64,000 nucleotides of DNA. It comes from Enchytraeus crypticus (Eukaryota > Annelida > Clitellata > Enchytraeida > Enchytraeidae). The notes under the pieces were generated by a model that saw nothing but the letters and a program-made list of their open reading frames with translations, was not told the origin of the DNA and searched no databases. The number at the start of each line of letters is the position of its first letter. Within the stretch, counting starts at the first letter, position 1. Shown here piece after piece: positions 32,480 to 45,072 of the stretch. The translations under genes and the position numbers were made by a program. Location of the stretch: NCBI GenBank assembly GCA_905160935.1, contig CAJHZI010000821.1, forward strand, positions 92,501 through 156,500, given 5' to 3'.

Positions 32480-34545
32480 CATATGTTCTCTATACCAACA
32501 ATCTCTTATCACCTTTCAAATCTTAGTTTTTCATTTATCAAGATTTCTCTACGATATCTCTCCATACGACGTTTTCCTCTTTCTTACTTCTGTTGCCACA
32601 TCTTGCTTCCGTGCTTTCAGGTGTTACCAATTACTTCCTAAATCATTGCTTAATGAGTGCTCTTGCACTAATCATTGATAAATTTAATCCCTAATTTTTT
32701 ACTTTTACTTTCCCAATACATATGTACATGTATATTTCTTTAAATAACAGGACTCATAGATTTTAAATGATAAACTCTGAGGTTATAAAGTTCCGTACAT
32801 TAAAAAATTTGTCGCTATCACGTATCTACAAGTCGATAATAGCTGCCTGTATTAACTGTAAGCTAATTTTTTTATTATTTGAATTCATTTAGACGTTTTT
32901 GTCACATCCACTAGCTATTAAACAACCTCATTTCTTCTCTGCTTAATCTCGAAATCATGCCAGAGACAGGAAAAGGGATAAATGGATTAAGCATCTGCTG
33001 ATCTACTCCATGGTACTACATAGCGAAATGCTATTCGTTCGGTCTTGTTCTTAATTCTGTGGCTGAATGTGTAAATAGGCCTTTTGATATTTAGAATTAC
33101 TTAAATTCGTTATGCAAATATAGAACAAATAGAGACGGGTCCAATGATAGAATTGTCAAAAATTGAAATACAATCTAATTGTAAAAATGAGCAGTCGTGA
33201 TAAAAAATAACATAATTTCTAACCGGCTATGACTTCGTTTCAAATATCTGAATATGCATAGAAGAATATGTGCATATTCTGCAAAGTTATATTGCACATT
33301 GTTACAACAGCTTGTGATAAGCATTGTTTGAAATTCTTTAAAAAAAACTCCTCTTATAATTTCTGCATGCACGTAAGTATTAATGCTAACATACTATTTT
33401 TTAAATATTATCTATTAATTTTTAAGATAAGAATGCTCTGAGTATTATATCGATGTTGATTAAAAGATTTGAGCAAAACTACATACGTTTTCTGCTATCC
33501 GAGTTCTATGTCTTTTTATATGGTACTTAATGCACTATATTCAGTATAATTATACTGTTTCATACAATATATAAATAGTTTCCATAACTAAGAATTTTCA
33601 TCAATGTATTAATACAAATTATACAGTCGGTAAAATTTCTGCAATAGTTAAGTTGAAACTGTACACTACATCGTACAACATGTAAATAGTAGCATCCGCT
33701 ATAACAAGACAATTTAAACTACAGTATTTTAGTTGGTAAAATTTTAACGAACGACGTCTTAACATCTAACAAGTAAAGCGCTATCACCTTTTACTCGCTG
33801 CGCTCCATCTGTTGATTATTTTCAGCATGATTCTGTCCCGACTCATGTCACCTTGTTTTCACTGAGTCACGTCACTGATTGAGATCCGTACGTGCCGTGT
33901 TCGGACTGCCGGGGTGGAACACACTTCTCAACAGTCATCTCAAACAATTTCACCTTTGTTTTCCGCACGATGCCTCCCGAGTCACGAGCTTGATGAACCA
34001 ATGGTGTTCTGCTCGTAGTAATTTAGCTTAAAATAAGAGCTCAGCAGCTGTATTGCAGTTTCGTAAATTGCTGATATTTAATGAGTCTACTAGAACTTTT
34101 AATCGCTTTTAGAAGAAAAGAGAAGTGCAAGCTAAAACATTATGCTTCTTTCCTTTTTAGAAATAAGAGAAGTACAGGGTTTGAAAATTCTATCTTTAAT
34201 TACATTGACGACAAAAATTATTGTCGAAACATTATCGGATATTAATCCTAGAATTTGTGTACCTAAGAAATTGGCCTCATATTGGTAGGCGCAGCACTCG
34301 GAATCCTAGGCATACAGGTTTGAGAAATTATATCTTAGGCAAGATTAGGTTTTGAACGTGTTGACATAGGGTGTGTATTCCTTGTCAAAGGTCTTAATTC
34401 TGAATGTCTCAATTCAAGGTTGAGATCAATGACTTGTCTCGTGTATTTCTTACTTATATATGAAAGAAATAGTCAACAATGATTTAATTAAAAGATTCTG
34501 CCGAAAGCACCGGCTGCTAGAATTGAATCTACTAAAAAAGAAGGC
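32480..34545. other. Intergenic, candidate regulatory patch at 33800-34010
   Basis: Mostly AT-rich with no gene. At 33800-34010 base composition becomes balanced and includes CTGAGTCACGTCACTGA (overlapping AP-1 and CRE-like sites) and other compact motifs, so it might be a regulatory element. Confidence 0.3.
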
Positions 34546-34549
34546 TGAT

Positions 34550-34690
34550 AAAGCTAATGTTAATGTCAGTTTCCTCACTCGAAAGCGATGTCAGTGACGG
34601 GCAAGCCCAGGATTTGAACCCCGTACATGCATGTACTGATCCGCGGTCGAATAACATAACGACATCGCCACTGACTCCAGCCAGTGACGA
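34550..34690 (-). mobile_element. SINE-1 copy
   Basis: Near full length on the minus strand. It reads tail TAATGTTAATGTCAGTTTCC, CGATGTCAGTGACGGGC, B-box complement GGATTTGAACCCC, TACTGATCCGCGGTCGAATA and CTGACTCCAGCCAG. A short extra CAGTGACGATGTCGCTTTCC follows at 34683-34702. Confidence 0.8.
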
Positions 34691-34702
34691 TGTCGCTTTC
34701 CA

Positions 34703-35405
34703 GTGGCTTAATTGCTAATGCATTCGTCTACTGATCAGTTAGAAGAGAAATTAAAATTCAATGCTCTTCCTTCAATGTTAAGGTAATTTTGTGATATAAC
34801 TGACTTAGTTTTCACTTCTGGCTTCCTCTGGCATCAACGACGTTCACTTTCCTTCTTTTCCATTCTGTAAAAGCTTAACAAAATGGAGTTTTTGAGCTAC
34901 TACATATGGATGTATCATGTACATATGGACAACATATGGATGTCTCAATTTGGTGCATCCCTTGAATTAATGAAGACGCTTGGCATTAAAGTATAATTTT
35001 AAAATTAATAAATATATCCTCGTATTATCAAAGAATATGAGGTCTAATGCGCATATTTCTGTTCATTGTCTGATAGCGCAATCATCATTTTATGCACCGC
35101 CAATCACCTCTGATTGTATCGCAGAATCGAAATTAGATTCACTGAGTGTAAAAATGAAATATCTGACTTCTCCGAAGGTTTCTATTGCCCTCCGTATAAC
35201 TTCCATTAGTCATCTCATACGAGTCATTTGAGGTAGTTGTTTACTCAATTCTTAAATTTATGTAAACCATAAACATATAATAGCTGCGCTACTTGATATT
35301 TCAGAAGCCTCATATATACAGATCAACAACAGGAACTTTGGGACGAGAGTGTTTCTTTAATTTATGTCAATCCATATCTTTATAAGAATTTCAATCAACT
35401 ATATT
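34703..35405. other. Intergenic, no recognised feature
   Basis: AT-rich; an 83-codon plus frame at 34980-35231 has no recognised domain. Confidence 0.35.
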
Positions 35406-35409
35406 AGAT

Positions 35410-35925
35410 CGTGCCTGACCATGACTGTTCGGATTAGTTCGTAGTCCGGCTTTTGCCCTGAGGGTCGACCCAGCTGTGCCCGCTCGACCGCCAGTTCTCC
35501 TTCCCCTCTCCGGGCGCTGACAGATTCATTATACCTCAGTCACGCTCCGCGTCGATCAGTTTTTTTACCGACGGTTTTGTCATCGAGATGTGCGTGACGG
35601 TACGTATAGACTAGCTCTAGACCTAGCTAGCACACACGATCATTCAGACAGACAAGCAGCGATACGGACGTGTAGGGAGCGATACTCTATGCGCTCACTG
35701 GGCTCTGTTAATGTCACGCACTTGCTCGATCGGTTTTTGCGACGACATTTTCTGTTAGGTATAGCGCGTGACAGAAAACCATATCCTTCAAGTATCCAGC
35801 CAGTGCGGGCAGTCACGGGCGGGCCTCAGGGCATGGAACACATCAAACGAGTGGAAGCGCGACGAGACTTAACCGATCTCAAATCTTTAACAGGAACGTG
35901 CCGAGGAAAGCACAGAGAATGAAAA
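35410..35925. other. CpG-rich island with inverted-repeat ends
   Basis: GC-rich block in AT-rich surroundings. TGCCCTGAGGG near 35454 and CCTCAGGGCA near 35824 form inverted ends. Inside, a TCGATC-GTTTTT-GACG motif is directly repeated at about 35528-35575 and 35712-35750. A 110-codon plus frame crosses it without any recognised domain. It could be a promoter, an unusual repeat or a small non-autonomous transposon. Confidence 0.3.
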
Positions 35926-37619
35926 GAATTAACATGAATGCAGATCAGTGCCGGAACACGCAAGTCAGTGCTTAGCTAGAAACAAATAGTGCGACTAAAT
36001 CGTTTACAAATTTCCATTTAACCTGCCAAATAATAGTTTAATTTTACACATTACCTGTGGGAACCTTGCACGCAACGCGCTTATACGTCGTTGTACATGT
36101 AGGCTTTAGAAACCTTGCAAGCAATGATTGCCATGATTTTATATTTTAAAATATACGCCTATTAGTTTAAAACTGTGCAATACTAAATTTAAAATATTCT
36201 ACATGTATTTTAAACACTTCTCAAAAACATTCAGCACCACAATGCGCTTACTGTTAAAGAGAGTTAAATTGAACTTAGGTCTTTATTAGAACAATTATGA
36301 GTGAATATGCCCTTTCCATAAATAATTGCATTATTCTAAAACTAGAATTTGTCCCAATAGCCTATCACAACATCTTAACCTTGTTGTAACAAGGCCACTC
36401 GAGAACTGACCAAACGTAAGCTTCATGAATTTTAAATTGCAAATAAACAAGACACTGAAGCATATGAAATAGGAGACAACTTTTGAATATTCTTCTTTCA
36501 AACCAATGGTTCGGTAAAGGCTTAGCCTAAGAGCAAATGGTCAACTTCATGATCACTGGCGTGCACTTACTGGGCTTGAGGGCCGACTACGATTAGAAAT
36601 ATGCACCTAAATCCGGTCATTTAATGGATCATAACAGATATACAGAGAGAGCTTAAGCATATATCTATATAATAGAGCTTGTAGTAGATCGTATAATTAT
36701 AGATCAATAAAAGAGCTCTAAATAATTTGATTTTTGAATACTTCAATATAAAGAATAATTTATAATTTTCAAAATTAATTACGACAAATGCAATCGATTC
36801 CCAAGTGTTCTCTAGTTGAATTGTGCATCATATTGCATTTTTCCTCTATGTCAGCTGTATTATACTCTCCTGATGTCTGGGATATTTACCCCAGGCTTCT
36901 TTTGCTGAAGTACGACTTCATATGAGATCAACGTTTATAAAATTATAATGTTTAACTAATCAGCATCGCCATTATCAATATCTCTTTATCTTGGATTACA
37001 GACCAAACTTCAAGTTCAGAGTTATGTGTAGTACTTTCTAATGTAGGCAGCAATGTGTGTATGGAAGAAAAACTTTAGTGTAGAAGTGCGTGAGAGAGAG
37101 GAAAAAGTTGAGTAAAGAAGTTTGACTATCACGCCATCGGTTCGCTCAAGTAAAGCACTATCATTAAGGATTGAACCGATAGACGTTATCATGACACGCA
37201 CCTCTAGCATACAATATCGTCTCAAACTTCTTAAATCTCTTCATCCCTCCACGCGCTTTAGTTCTCTCTAATCTTTAACTTCTAGACAGACTTCAAGCCT
37301 ACCTCGTAGTCTGCTGTTTGGCCACCCTTTATACTCAAACTTATCATACAGGACAAATGAGGCTGCAAAATTTATTTCCTACCATTTTCAGCTGTAGTTC
37401 TATTCGTATCATTGAATATCTCTCTTACCGCTGGCGCATTTCTCTATAAGCTGAAGGTTATAACTTACTCACTTCCACTCGCATCTAACATGTCATTGCT
37501 TCAATAGAACAATTTTTATATTTAAGAATAATTTTATTTATTCATTACCAGTTCTATGTTTCTGCGCCCTTTCTTCGTAACATCTTTTGTTTAGCCATAG
37601 CTGCTCAGTACTATTTTTA
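35926..37619. other. Intergenic, no recognised feature
   Basis: Mostly AT-rich, with no supported gene, RNA or repeat. Confidence 0.4.
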
Positions 37620-37627
37620 CTTTCGTC

Positions 37628-38182
37628 CATAGATGAAAAAAACATTTTTTACTTTTTTATATCTTTTAAAAAAACGCGTTTTTTGCGTTTTTTATATTTT
37701 AGAAAATAAAAAACGTAAAAAAACGTAGACCATGGTTCGACGTGAACTGCACATAAATATTGATAAATTATAGCCGTTAGTTTCGTGCCATAAACATCAC
37801 TATATAAAAGATAAATCATTACATTTTTGATTTTCATAGTTAGACAGATGTTCTAATTTTTAAGACATTGTCTATTCTTAATTTCTTACGGATTTAAATT
37901 TTCTTGTATTGATAATTATGAACAACTGACAGTGTGGCTGTTTGTGACCTGAAAGTATTTGTTTATATTTGTATGGAGTCTATGGACATACTTTAGAACT
38001 TTAGATCAAGTCTAGTTGTAATAAAATTGTTTAGTGCTATGGAATGAAGGCATGGTAATATATATGCAAGCTACGTGTACGCTACTAACGTTTTTTCAAC
38101 ATATTTTACGTTTTTATTTTTTGGGAAAAAACGCGTTTTTTAACGTTATTTATTTTTGGTAAGAACGTTTTTTTCATCTATG
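37628..38182. mobile_element. 555-bp non-autonomous DNA transposon (8-bp TSD)
   Basis: Perfect 16-bp terminal inverted repeats (left CATAGATGAAAAAAAC at 37628-37643, right complement at 38167-38182). They are flanked by the perfect 8-bp direct repeat CTTTCGTC at 37620-37627 and 38183-38190. Subterminal blocks are rich in AAAAAACGCGTTTTTT-like sequence at both ends. The 8-bp duplication fits the hAT superfamily. The terminal bases are not the most typical hAT motif, so the superfamily call is tentative. No transposase is encoded. Confidence 0.85.
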
Positions 38183-38190
38183 CTTTCGTC

Positions 38191-40390
38191 ATCAGACTTT
38201 TCAAATATCTTTTGTGTCTAAAGTCACAGGCTTTGTTTACACGAGTTTTGTTGCACAAAATCTCAGAGATTTTGAGTTAGGCTATAATTCGAGATTTACT
38301 TTGTATTCGAATTAAAATCTTTTTCTAAACAATAAGGGCACAAGTCAAATTCGTAAGCCTGCCTTTATTCCTCCTTGTAAAGTTTAACATTTCAAAATAA
38401 ACAGAATTTTCAATGAGAAATATCAATGTTTACTAATATGTGGATATAACTTAGAATTTTACTGTAGTCGATAGGTTAATTATCCTACTCCAGAACCACT
38501 GCCACAATAATCGCAGGACACTGTTTTAGAGTGCGTGAGGAAAGACAGGATTTCGTTAATACTCGCTCAATAAATTCAAGTAGACGCCGGTGATTGATGC
38601 CAGTGCTGCAAGACTAGCGTGACAACATGCGCGAATCTCTGTGCAACTCATAATATCTGCACGACTATGTTTATTACCAATACTTCTCTGCAATTATTAC
38701 AAAAGGCGGATTTCTGAAAACACCAATCTTCAATTTGGCTAATTGCGTTAGATTTCGTGACAAACGGTTTGTCATGCTACACAGCGAGTAATTGAAAGCG
38801 TATAAAACACTGAGAGAAACAGTGCAAATGAATTATTAGTTGCTCGAAGGACATCTAGGCATTCATCTTCAGATGTACAAAATTAATCATCCACATTAGA
38901 TGGGATACTTCAGTTAGCAAAACTTTATTGCGTAGTCTAGCTGAAAAATGGAATAGCTTAATGTAAGATACCTGCATGTTCCAGTTTTTCCATGGACATT
39001 GCATGAAATATACCTGCATTTGTTTACTTAAAATGTATTATTTGACCCTGCTTATATTCGCAAATCTATGCCCTTTACCTTATTAAAGACATTCAAACGA
39101 ACTTATCTGTGTTTGTGAAATTTTTGCTGCTGGTCAAGTCCTGTTATATAAAACGCAGTGTGTCTGTTAAAGTTGAATGCTCAAGTAGAATGTTAAGCAA
39201 ATAAAATAGCAATCATGCATCAAATTGTCACACTAATAGCTAAAATTGGAAGCGGGGTTTGCGCCAGTTGAAATTCATGAGTCTCATGAGCGTCATTAAA
39301 GTAGGTTAATAACTTCAGGTTCGGTGAGTACTTGGATTGGTCACCACTCTGGAAGACCAAGTGCATACGAGTTTGTACAAAACCCGGGGTTCTTCTAATA
39401 ATTTTAGAGGTTATTCTAATTATTAAATTCGCGCTGGTTGCAATCGATACGGTTTCAAAAGGATAAAATTAATAATAATAATCACGGAAAAGCTGAGGAT
39501 ATAATAAAAACTACGAAAACAACAACTAAGCAACTAAATTCCGTATCATATGCGGTTTATCTTGTATGTAAATAAAGGGATATATAAATACAAAAAAAAA
39601 TAAAACAATGGTTTCATGTTTGCTGTTATTTCTTAAGGAACAATTCTATCATTTCTGAGTAGCACATGAAAACTAATAATAAATGTCATGGTAATATAAA
39701 CACGAATCAACAATACCAAATATACGTGTAAATTATCATTACGTGCAAATACAAGTATTCGTTTTATATTTATTAAAAGAAACTGATTTTGTAAATTTTA
39801 CTAAAATCATTTGAATTTACGACTGCTGTGATATTGTTAGTCAAAGATTACAACAAAAGCAGAGCAACTGAAGTTTGAATTGCCAACATTATATGTATTT
39901 AGATAAATTGAAGTTTGGAAACGATTAGAGTGCGTAAGACCAAGTACTTAAACGAAAGAGTTTAGAGATAATGATTGAATCGTTGATTAAAGAGAATTAA
40001 ATTTCGGTTGCCCTATCAATGCCCACTCGAATGACCGGAGATAAATTTCAACGATCAGACTTTGAAGCATTTGACACTATGGCTGACTCTGGTACACTCT
40101 CTTTCTTTCCCTCTCTCTCTCCCTCTATTGCCTCGTTCTTAAAGTCTCTTCATGACCGGAAACGGTCCTCGAGGCCTCTTTAAAAGTGTATTGTTAAGCT
40201 ATATCTCGTTCGGAGAGTTTACAAGATCAGTCCCTGAAAGAGAATTATGTCTACATGGAAACGTGAATACTTAAACCAAGATACTGCAAAATATTTATTA
40301 AATCAGAAGAATAGCCTAATTAAGGCTTAAGTGAAAAATTTAATTTAAAACTATTTCATAAATCCTATTCTGCCAAGACTAATCTATCCC
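38191..40390. other. Intergenic, no recognised gene
   Basis: AT-rich unique-looking sequence. A short polypyrimidine run lies at 40094-40128. No supported gene or repeat was seen. Confidence 0.4.
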
Positions 40391-40750
40391 CTTCCCTTCA
40401 GTGCACCGTCAATGGCAGGCTCAAGGTACATATTCATACTCAAAGTCTGCTTTCGCGCTTCATAAGAGCACTCCTTAGATCAACAAGTTAATCCCTTCAC
40501 AAAGTCTTTTCTTATCCAATCTTATGCAGCCTATAGCTTGGGAAAAGTACAGCTTCTGAGGTGGTTTCCCGTTGCCTTTCTCAAAAAGATGGATTAATTA
40601 CAATTTAATCATGGGGAAATATGTCATGGTGAGGTGGGTCCGCTCTTGCCATCCTCAGCTCCTGCCTTAGTCGCCTCTTACGTACACAAAGTAGATCGTT
40701 TGTGGTTGCTCTATTCTGCAGAGGTCCAATCACACCCGATCACAACTCGG
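40391..40750 (-). mobile_element. SINE-4 copy, full length
   Basis: On the minus strand it begins GAGTTGTGATCGGGTGTG, passes AGAATAGAGCAACC and TACGTAAGAGGCGACTAAGG, then AAAGGCAACGGGAAACCACC, and ends TGCCATTGACGGTGCACTGA. The head resembles SINE-2. The last 38 bp or so resemble the RTE-A 3' end. A 5'-truncated second copy is at 50155-50402. Confidence 0.65.
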
Positions 40751-40894
40751 GATGAATCTATAACAAGTTCTAATAACAAGACGTAGGCCTTACAATGAGC
40801 ATCAAATTTTTAATCGATGAAGTGCTTCCTTGGAACAGTTAAGTAGCTGTGAGTGTAATGTACCTTAATACTGCACTAAATTTTGTAGTACACC

Positions 40895-40904
<10 letters not shown>

Positions 40905-40937
<33 letters not shown>

Positions 40938-40980
40938 GAGAGAGAGAGAAAGAGAGAGAGATAGATAGATAGATAGATAC
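40905..40980. repeat. (GA)n and (GATA)n microsatellite
   Basis: GA dinucleotide tract ending in five GATA units. Confidence 0.95.
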
Positions 40981-41315
40981 AGCAATTATGAGCTAACTGC
41001 TAGGAATGCGCGAAACTGTTCTATGGCGTCATTAAACAATCATGGCACTTAATGACACAGACGTACAGTAATGTAAGTTAACTCGTTAATTAGTCATGAG
41101 CATCGCTTCAAGACGTGTAAACGTATAACTTTAGTATATAATACAAATGTTTTGTGCAATAAAGGGCTAGGCCAGTATTATATCTCAATATCAATCAATC
41201 AATAAGAATCTAAAGTCCGGTTCTTCGCCATATGGAAATGTCAGGGACGTCTCTTGCAAACTCTACTCAAACAGGCGCCAAAGTACCATAAGATGGCGAC
41301 TGGGTAAAGCTGGTA
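40981..41315. other. Intergenic, no recognised feature
   Basis: Nothing recognised. Confidence 0.4.
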
Positions 41316-41441
41316 AAGCTATTGTTAACGTCAGTTTCGTCACTAGAAAGCGATGCCAGTGACGGGCGAGCCCAGGATTTGAACCCCTCACATACTGATC
41401 CGCGGTCGAATAACTCACCGACATTGCCATAGGCTCCAGCA
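41316..41441 (-). mobile_element. SINE-1 copy
   Basis: Minus-oriented, near complete: TGTTAACGTCAGTTTCGTC, CGATGCCAGTGACGGGCG, B-box complement GGATTTGAACCCC, CTGATCCGCGGTCGAATAA and CGACATTGCCATAGGCTCC. It lies just beyond the 3' side of the next LINE fragment. Confidence 0.85.
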
Positions 41442-41524
41442 AATTGCGATATCGAGTACACAATGAGTCAATGAGTACACAGAGACCACAAGAGAAAGCG
41501 AGATCAAAACAGTGCAAATCTTAG

Positions 41525-42570
41525 ATCCAAGGCAAGCGGGTCAAAATCTAGACCTCAGGTGAAAAGAGATGGGTTTTTAGCTTGCCATGGAAAGTACCAA
41601 TACAATTGCAAGATCGAAGGTCTTGTGGCAGAGATTTCCTTTTTGTCGGAACAGAAGTCATGAAAGAACGTCTGCCCATGCTAGATTTATTGTTTGGTAC
41701 AGTGAGAAGATCTTAACTAGAGGAGTGAAGACTATGAGAGGGTTGATAGATTGATAAAAGGTCAGATAGATTATGATGATTTACCATAATTTAAACATCT
41801 GAAAGCAATGGAGGCTATCTTGAATTTTATTCCTTCGGAGGCTAGAAGCCCGTATAGTTTCTTAAGAAGAGAAGAGGTGTGGGATTTTAATATTTTTACA
41901 TTATAGACGACTCAAGAAAGAGCATTTTGCACGTGTTGGAGACGAATTGGAGAAGTTTTCTGGAGAACGTTCAACAAGGAGTTACAATATTCAAGTTTAG
42001 ATTGGACAAGCACATTAGCTACTACTATGGCAGAATTGATATCAATTGGTATAGAATTTCTAAATAGTGTATACCTGTAGGAGTAACGTCATGAAGTTTT
42101 AAATGACAAATCCTCAGGTGAATTTGACGTTATTGACGGATATGAAAAAAAGAGCGACAGACTGATGAAATATGTGTTTTAAAGTTTAGACTTGAATCGA
42201 AAATTATATCAAGGCTACGTGCAAACTTGAGGATAATAAAGAGATATTTCTTAATGTTATGGTTGAGTTAGTTACTTTATTACGCTGCTGTGGGGTACCG
42301 ATACGAAGGTTTTTGAAGTTTTTGAAGGATTGACAACAAGCCTATTGGCGCAAAACCAGGAGTGAACTAGATCTAGGGTAGATGTAATCTTGGACAGAGC
42401 AACAAAAGAATCGGGATTAGAGAACGCGATGTAAATCTGGGTATCAATCCGTATCATCAGCGTAAAAGTGAAATATCAGCGTTGAATCAGTTATCAAGTG
42501 ACTTAAGAGGGTGGTATATAATGTGAAAAGTAGGAACCAAGCACAGAACCCTGAGGGACTCCACAAAGTA
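41525..42570 (-). mobile_element. CR1/L2-like LINE, second copy
   Basis: Minus-strand frames give, in order, FHFYADD with an intact polymerase box near 42470, then QIYIAFSNPDSF, WFCANRLVVNPSKT, EYCNSLLNVLQKTSP, a GLLASEGIKFKIASIAF-like HWLP region, and KLKTHLF near 41560. The order and motifs match the copy at 24700-26655. Frame breaks occur throughout, and a SINE-3 piece interrupts it at 42070-42130. Confidence 0.8.
42070..42130 (+). mobile_element. SINE-3 fragment
   Basis: GTAGGAGTAACGTCATGAAG, TTTTAAATGACAAATCC and CAGGTGAATTTGACG match the SINE-3 copy at 21365-21485, but the B box is missing. Confidence 0.6.
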
Positions 42571-42609
42571 GAGTGCAGGTTGGTGACAAAGTGTTTCAAT
42601 AACCTATAA

Positions 42610-42715
42610 GTTATAAAATGTTTGTAAGATGTCCGACTGTGGACCTGTAGTGCAGGATTCAAATTCAGTGTTCTTCGATCCCTTCCCTTACTGCATTCAT
42701 TCGAGACAAGAAAAG
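42610..42715 (+). mobile_element. Degraded SINE-1-like fragment
   Basis: GTAAGATGTCCGACTGTGGA, GCAGGATTCAAATTCAG and CTTACTGCATTCATTCGAG follow the SINE-1 order with heavy divergence. Confidence 0.35.
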
Positions 42716-42837
42716 TTGTGCAGCAAATGTTTAAGTTGGTTTTAGCCTTATACGAAGAGTTATATGGTAATATATTTGTATAGAGTTGTCTTGCACTTAA
42801 TCGAATTAAGCATGTCACGGTTTAGAAATAGTTACAA

Positions 42838-43775
42838 TGATGGGAGTTGACTAGAAAATTTTAATAGTACTGTTGAATTTGCACATGAATCAGAAAGCCA
42901 TAGTCAAAATTCATCAAGAGTTCTCTGGGGAGGGTGAATAAGGACGCGGGAAAGACAAGGATGCTGCTTTTCATCACTACTATTCAACCTCCCTGCCGAG
43001 ATCGTAATGATTGAGGCGATGGAGAGTATTTCGTAAGATATAATTGCTGGAAGTAATAAGCTGAGAGATTTTGTTTTGGCTTTTAATATAATAGACTGGA
43101 TAATGATGTTAAACATCTTGAGAAGGATTGGAGTTGACTGGAGAGATAGAAGAGTGATTTTAAATTTGTGCATGAATCAGAAAACAATAGTCAAAATCCA
43201 GCAATAGTTCTCTGAGGAGGATGAAATAGGACGGGGATTAATCTCTATGTGAAGGCGGTAATTGTTGAGGCGATGGAAGATTTTGAGGAAGAAATAACTA
43301 TTGGAGGTACATTTGCTGAAAGATGTGAGGTTTGCAGATGATCAAGGTATGCTTGCTAGTAGTGAAATAGGATTGCAAAGGGTTATGGTTGGTCTGAATG
43401 GCACAGCACTGAGATTTAGCATGAAGATTTATATAAAGAAGACAAAGGTTAAAAGGGTGTTTAGGAATGACAGGGATGTAAATATTACATTGAATAACAC
43501 GCAATTAGAACAGGTAAAAAGCTTTATGTATTAGAGCACACCATCACGGGTTATGGGAAGTGTGAAACAGAACTAAAATGTACGATTACACTAGCGAAAG
43601 AGAGAAAAGAACAAAATATATGATAATCCACAAAGACAAAGATTGTGAAAACATTGCTATGATCGATAAGTATAAACCGTTGTGAAACGTGGGCAGTAAG
43701 GAAAGAGGATATTTGGAAACTAGAGATAATGGAAATGTGGTTATGGCGAAAAATGGAAACCCTTGGGGGTTTAGG
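42838..43775 (+). mobile_element. Diverged RTE-A copy with internal duplication
   Basis: Two overlapping reverse-transcriptase segments lie in tandem. A segment with LNLHMNQKAIVKI at 42838-43075 repeats as ILNLCMNQKTIVKI at 43125-43200. After that the element continues in order: VRFADDQGMLASSEIGLQRV (polymerase box FADD near 43331), IKKTKVKRVFRND, QLEQVKSF, then RCETWAVRKEDIW and MWLWRKME. It is more diverged than the other RTE-A copies and has many stops. Confidence 0.75.
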
Positions 43776-44925
43776 GTTTTGATTAGAGATTTTGGCTCAA
43801 ATTTAATCTATATAAAAATTCAAATTTCAAATTCTAAAATTTCAAATCAAGTTACAAATTTCAAATTGAGGATTAGGGGATTTTTATGGCTCAATTAGAG
43901 GTCAAATTTACAGTAAAAATGTGACAATTACAATATACAATAGCAGCAGAGAGGCTGGGCCATTAAGGTTTGGCTCTTTTAGATCGCGCCTGCTATAGTT
44001 TATAAATATGCCGTTGGCACTAAAGCATTGATAGAGACCGTTGAGCCAGGTGCTTTCGACTGAACAACATTGGTGTTTCTACCTACGACTACGGGCCTAC
44101 TGAGCAAGTGAAATATTGGCAAGTTGTTCGACACCGGCTCAGCTGGTGCAGAATTAAACTTCAGTGATCTCAACATCATTTGCATGCAGTAGATCAGAGA
44201 CTGACGTTAAACTTGGTTTTCTGCGGTTTTATCAGTGACAAGACTTCGTTTCACTCTACAGCTCACTGTAGTTTAATGCTTCATAAATTACTAAAAATTA
44301 AGTAATTTTTAGAATTAGTAACTTAACTAAAGTGATTAATTTAGTAATGTAATTAATCAATTGTTTTACATTGCACAGTAATGAAATGTTATATTAGGCC
44401 AATAAATTTAGAACCTCATTTCAATGACGGTGACCTTAATTATCTGCCCATTAACTGACTCGTGTAGTAATCGAGATAGGAATTGCGTCACCACCGGTTA
44501 CATGAGCGAGTTATTGCCTTCAACTGATCTGAGTTTACCTGCTCTCGTTATATCGCTCATTTAGTAGGCTATCTGACTTCAGGTCCTAGGTATGCATGTT
44601 CGGCATATAGTTTCAAAACTTGACTCCACTCACTCTCTCTAAAACACTTTCTGCCATCCAGTAGATCTGTTGGTATCATTAAAAGTCTGTCTTCAATAAA
44701 TATTATTTATAAATCTGCCTAGAAAATATATGGCTTCAAAATTGTATCCTAACTGCCTTTATTAGATATTCCTTAGCCACCGCTTATGACACGCACTGTA
44801 AACGATTGGCTCAATAAGGTTTAGTAGGAACTATTTGCTTAAATCTCGTGACACTTAGGTCATACAAGTAGAAGTTATAGTACAGTAGGAGATACTATGA
44901 CCTAACGTGGTAGAAAGGGCTAAGA
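43776..44925. other. Intergenic, no recognised gene
   Basis: A simple-sequence patch of AAATTTCAAATT-like motifs lies at 43810-43870. Nothing else was recognised. Confidence 0.4.
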
Positions 44926-45072
44926 GCTAATGAGGGCTTAGAGCTGATGAGACAGGAGGGCTAAGAGTTGATGAGACAAGAGGGCTAAGAGTTGATGAGA
45001 CAGGAGGGCTAAGAGTTGATGAGACAGGAGGGCTAAGAGCTGTTGAGGCAGGAGGGCTAAGAGCTGCTGGCG
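44926..45072 (+). repeat. 24-bp tandem repeat
   Basis: About six copies of a 24-bp unit built on GGAGGGCTAAGAGTTGATGA. The last copies are diverged. Confidence 0.9.

Noticed and set aside
35590-35922. 110-codon frame as a gene
   Set aside because: No recognised domain, and it spans an internal direct repeat in a CpG-rich block; kept only as an unexplained region.
1501-41441. SINE-1 heads as genuine tRNA genes
   Set aside because: The A and B boxes are tRNA-like, but the arms do not form a proper cloverleaf, and the same sequence recurs with a fixed LINE-like tail on both strands.
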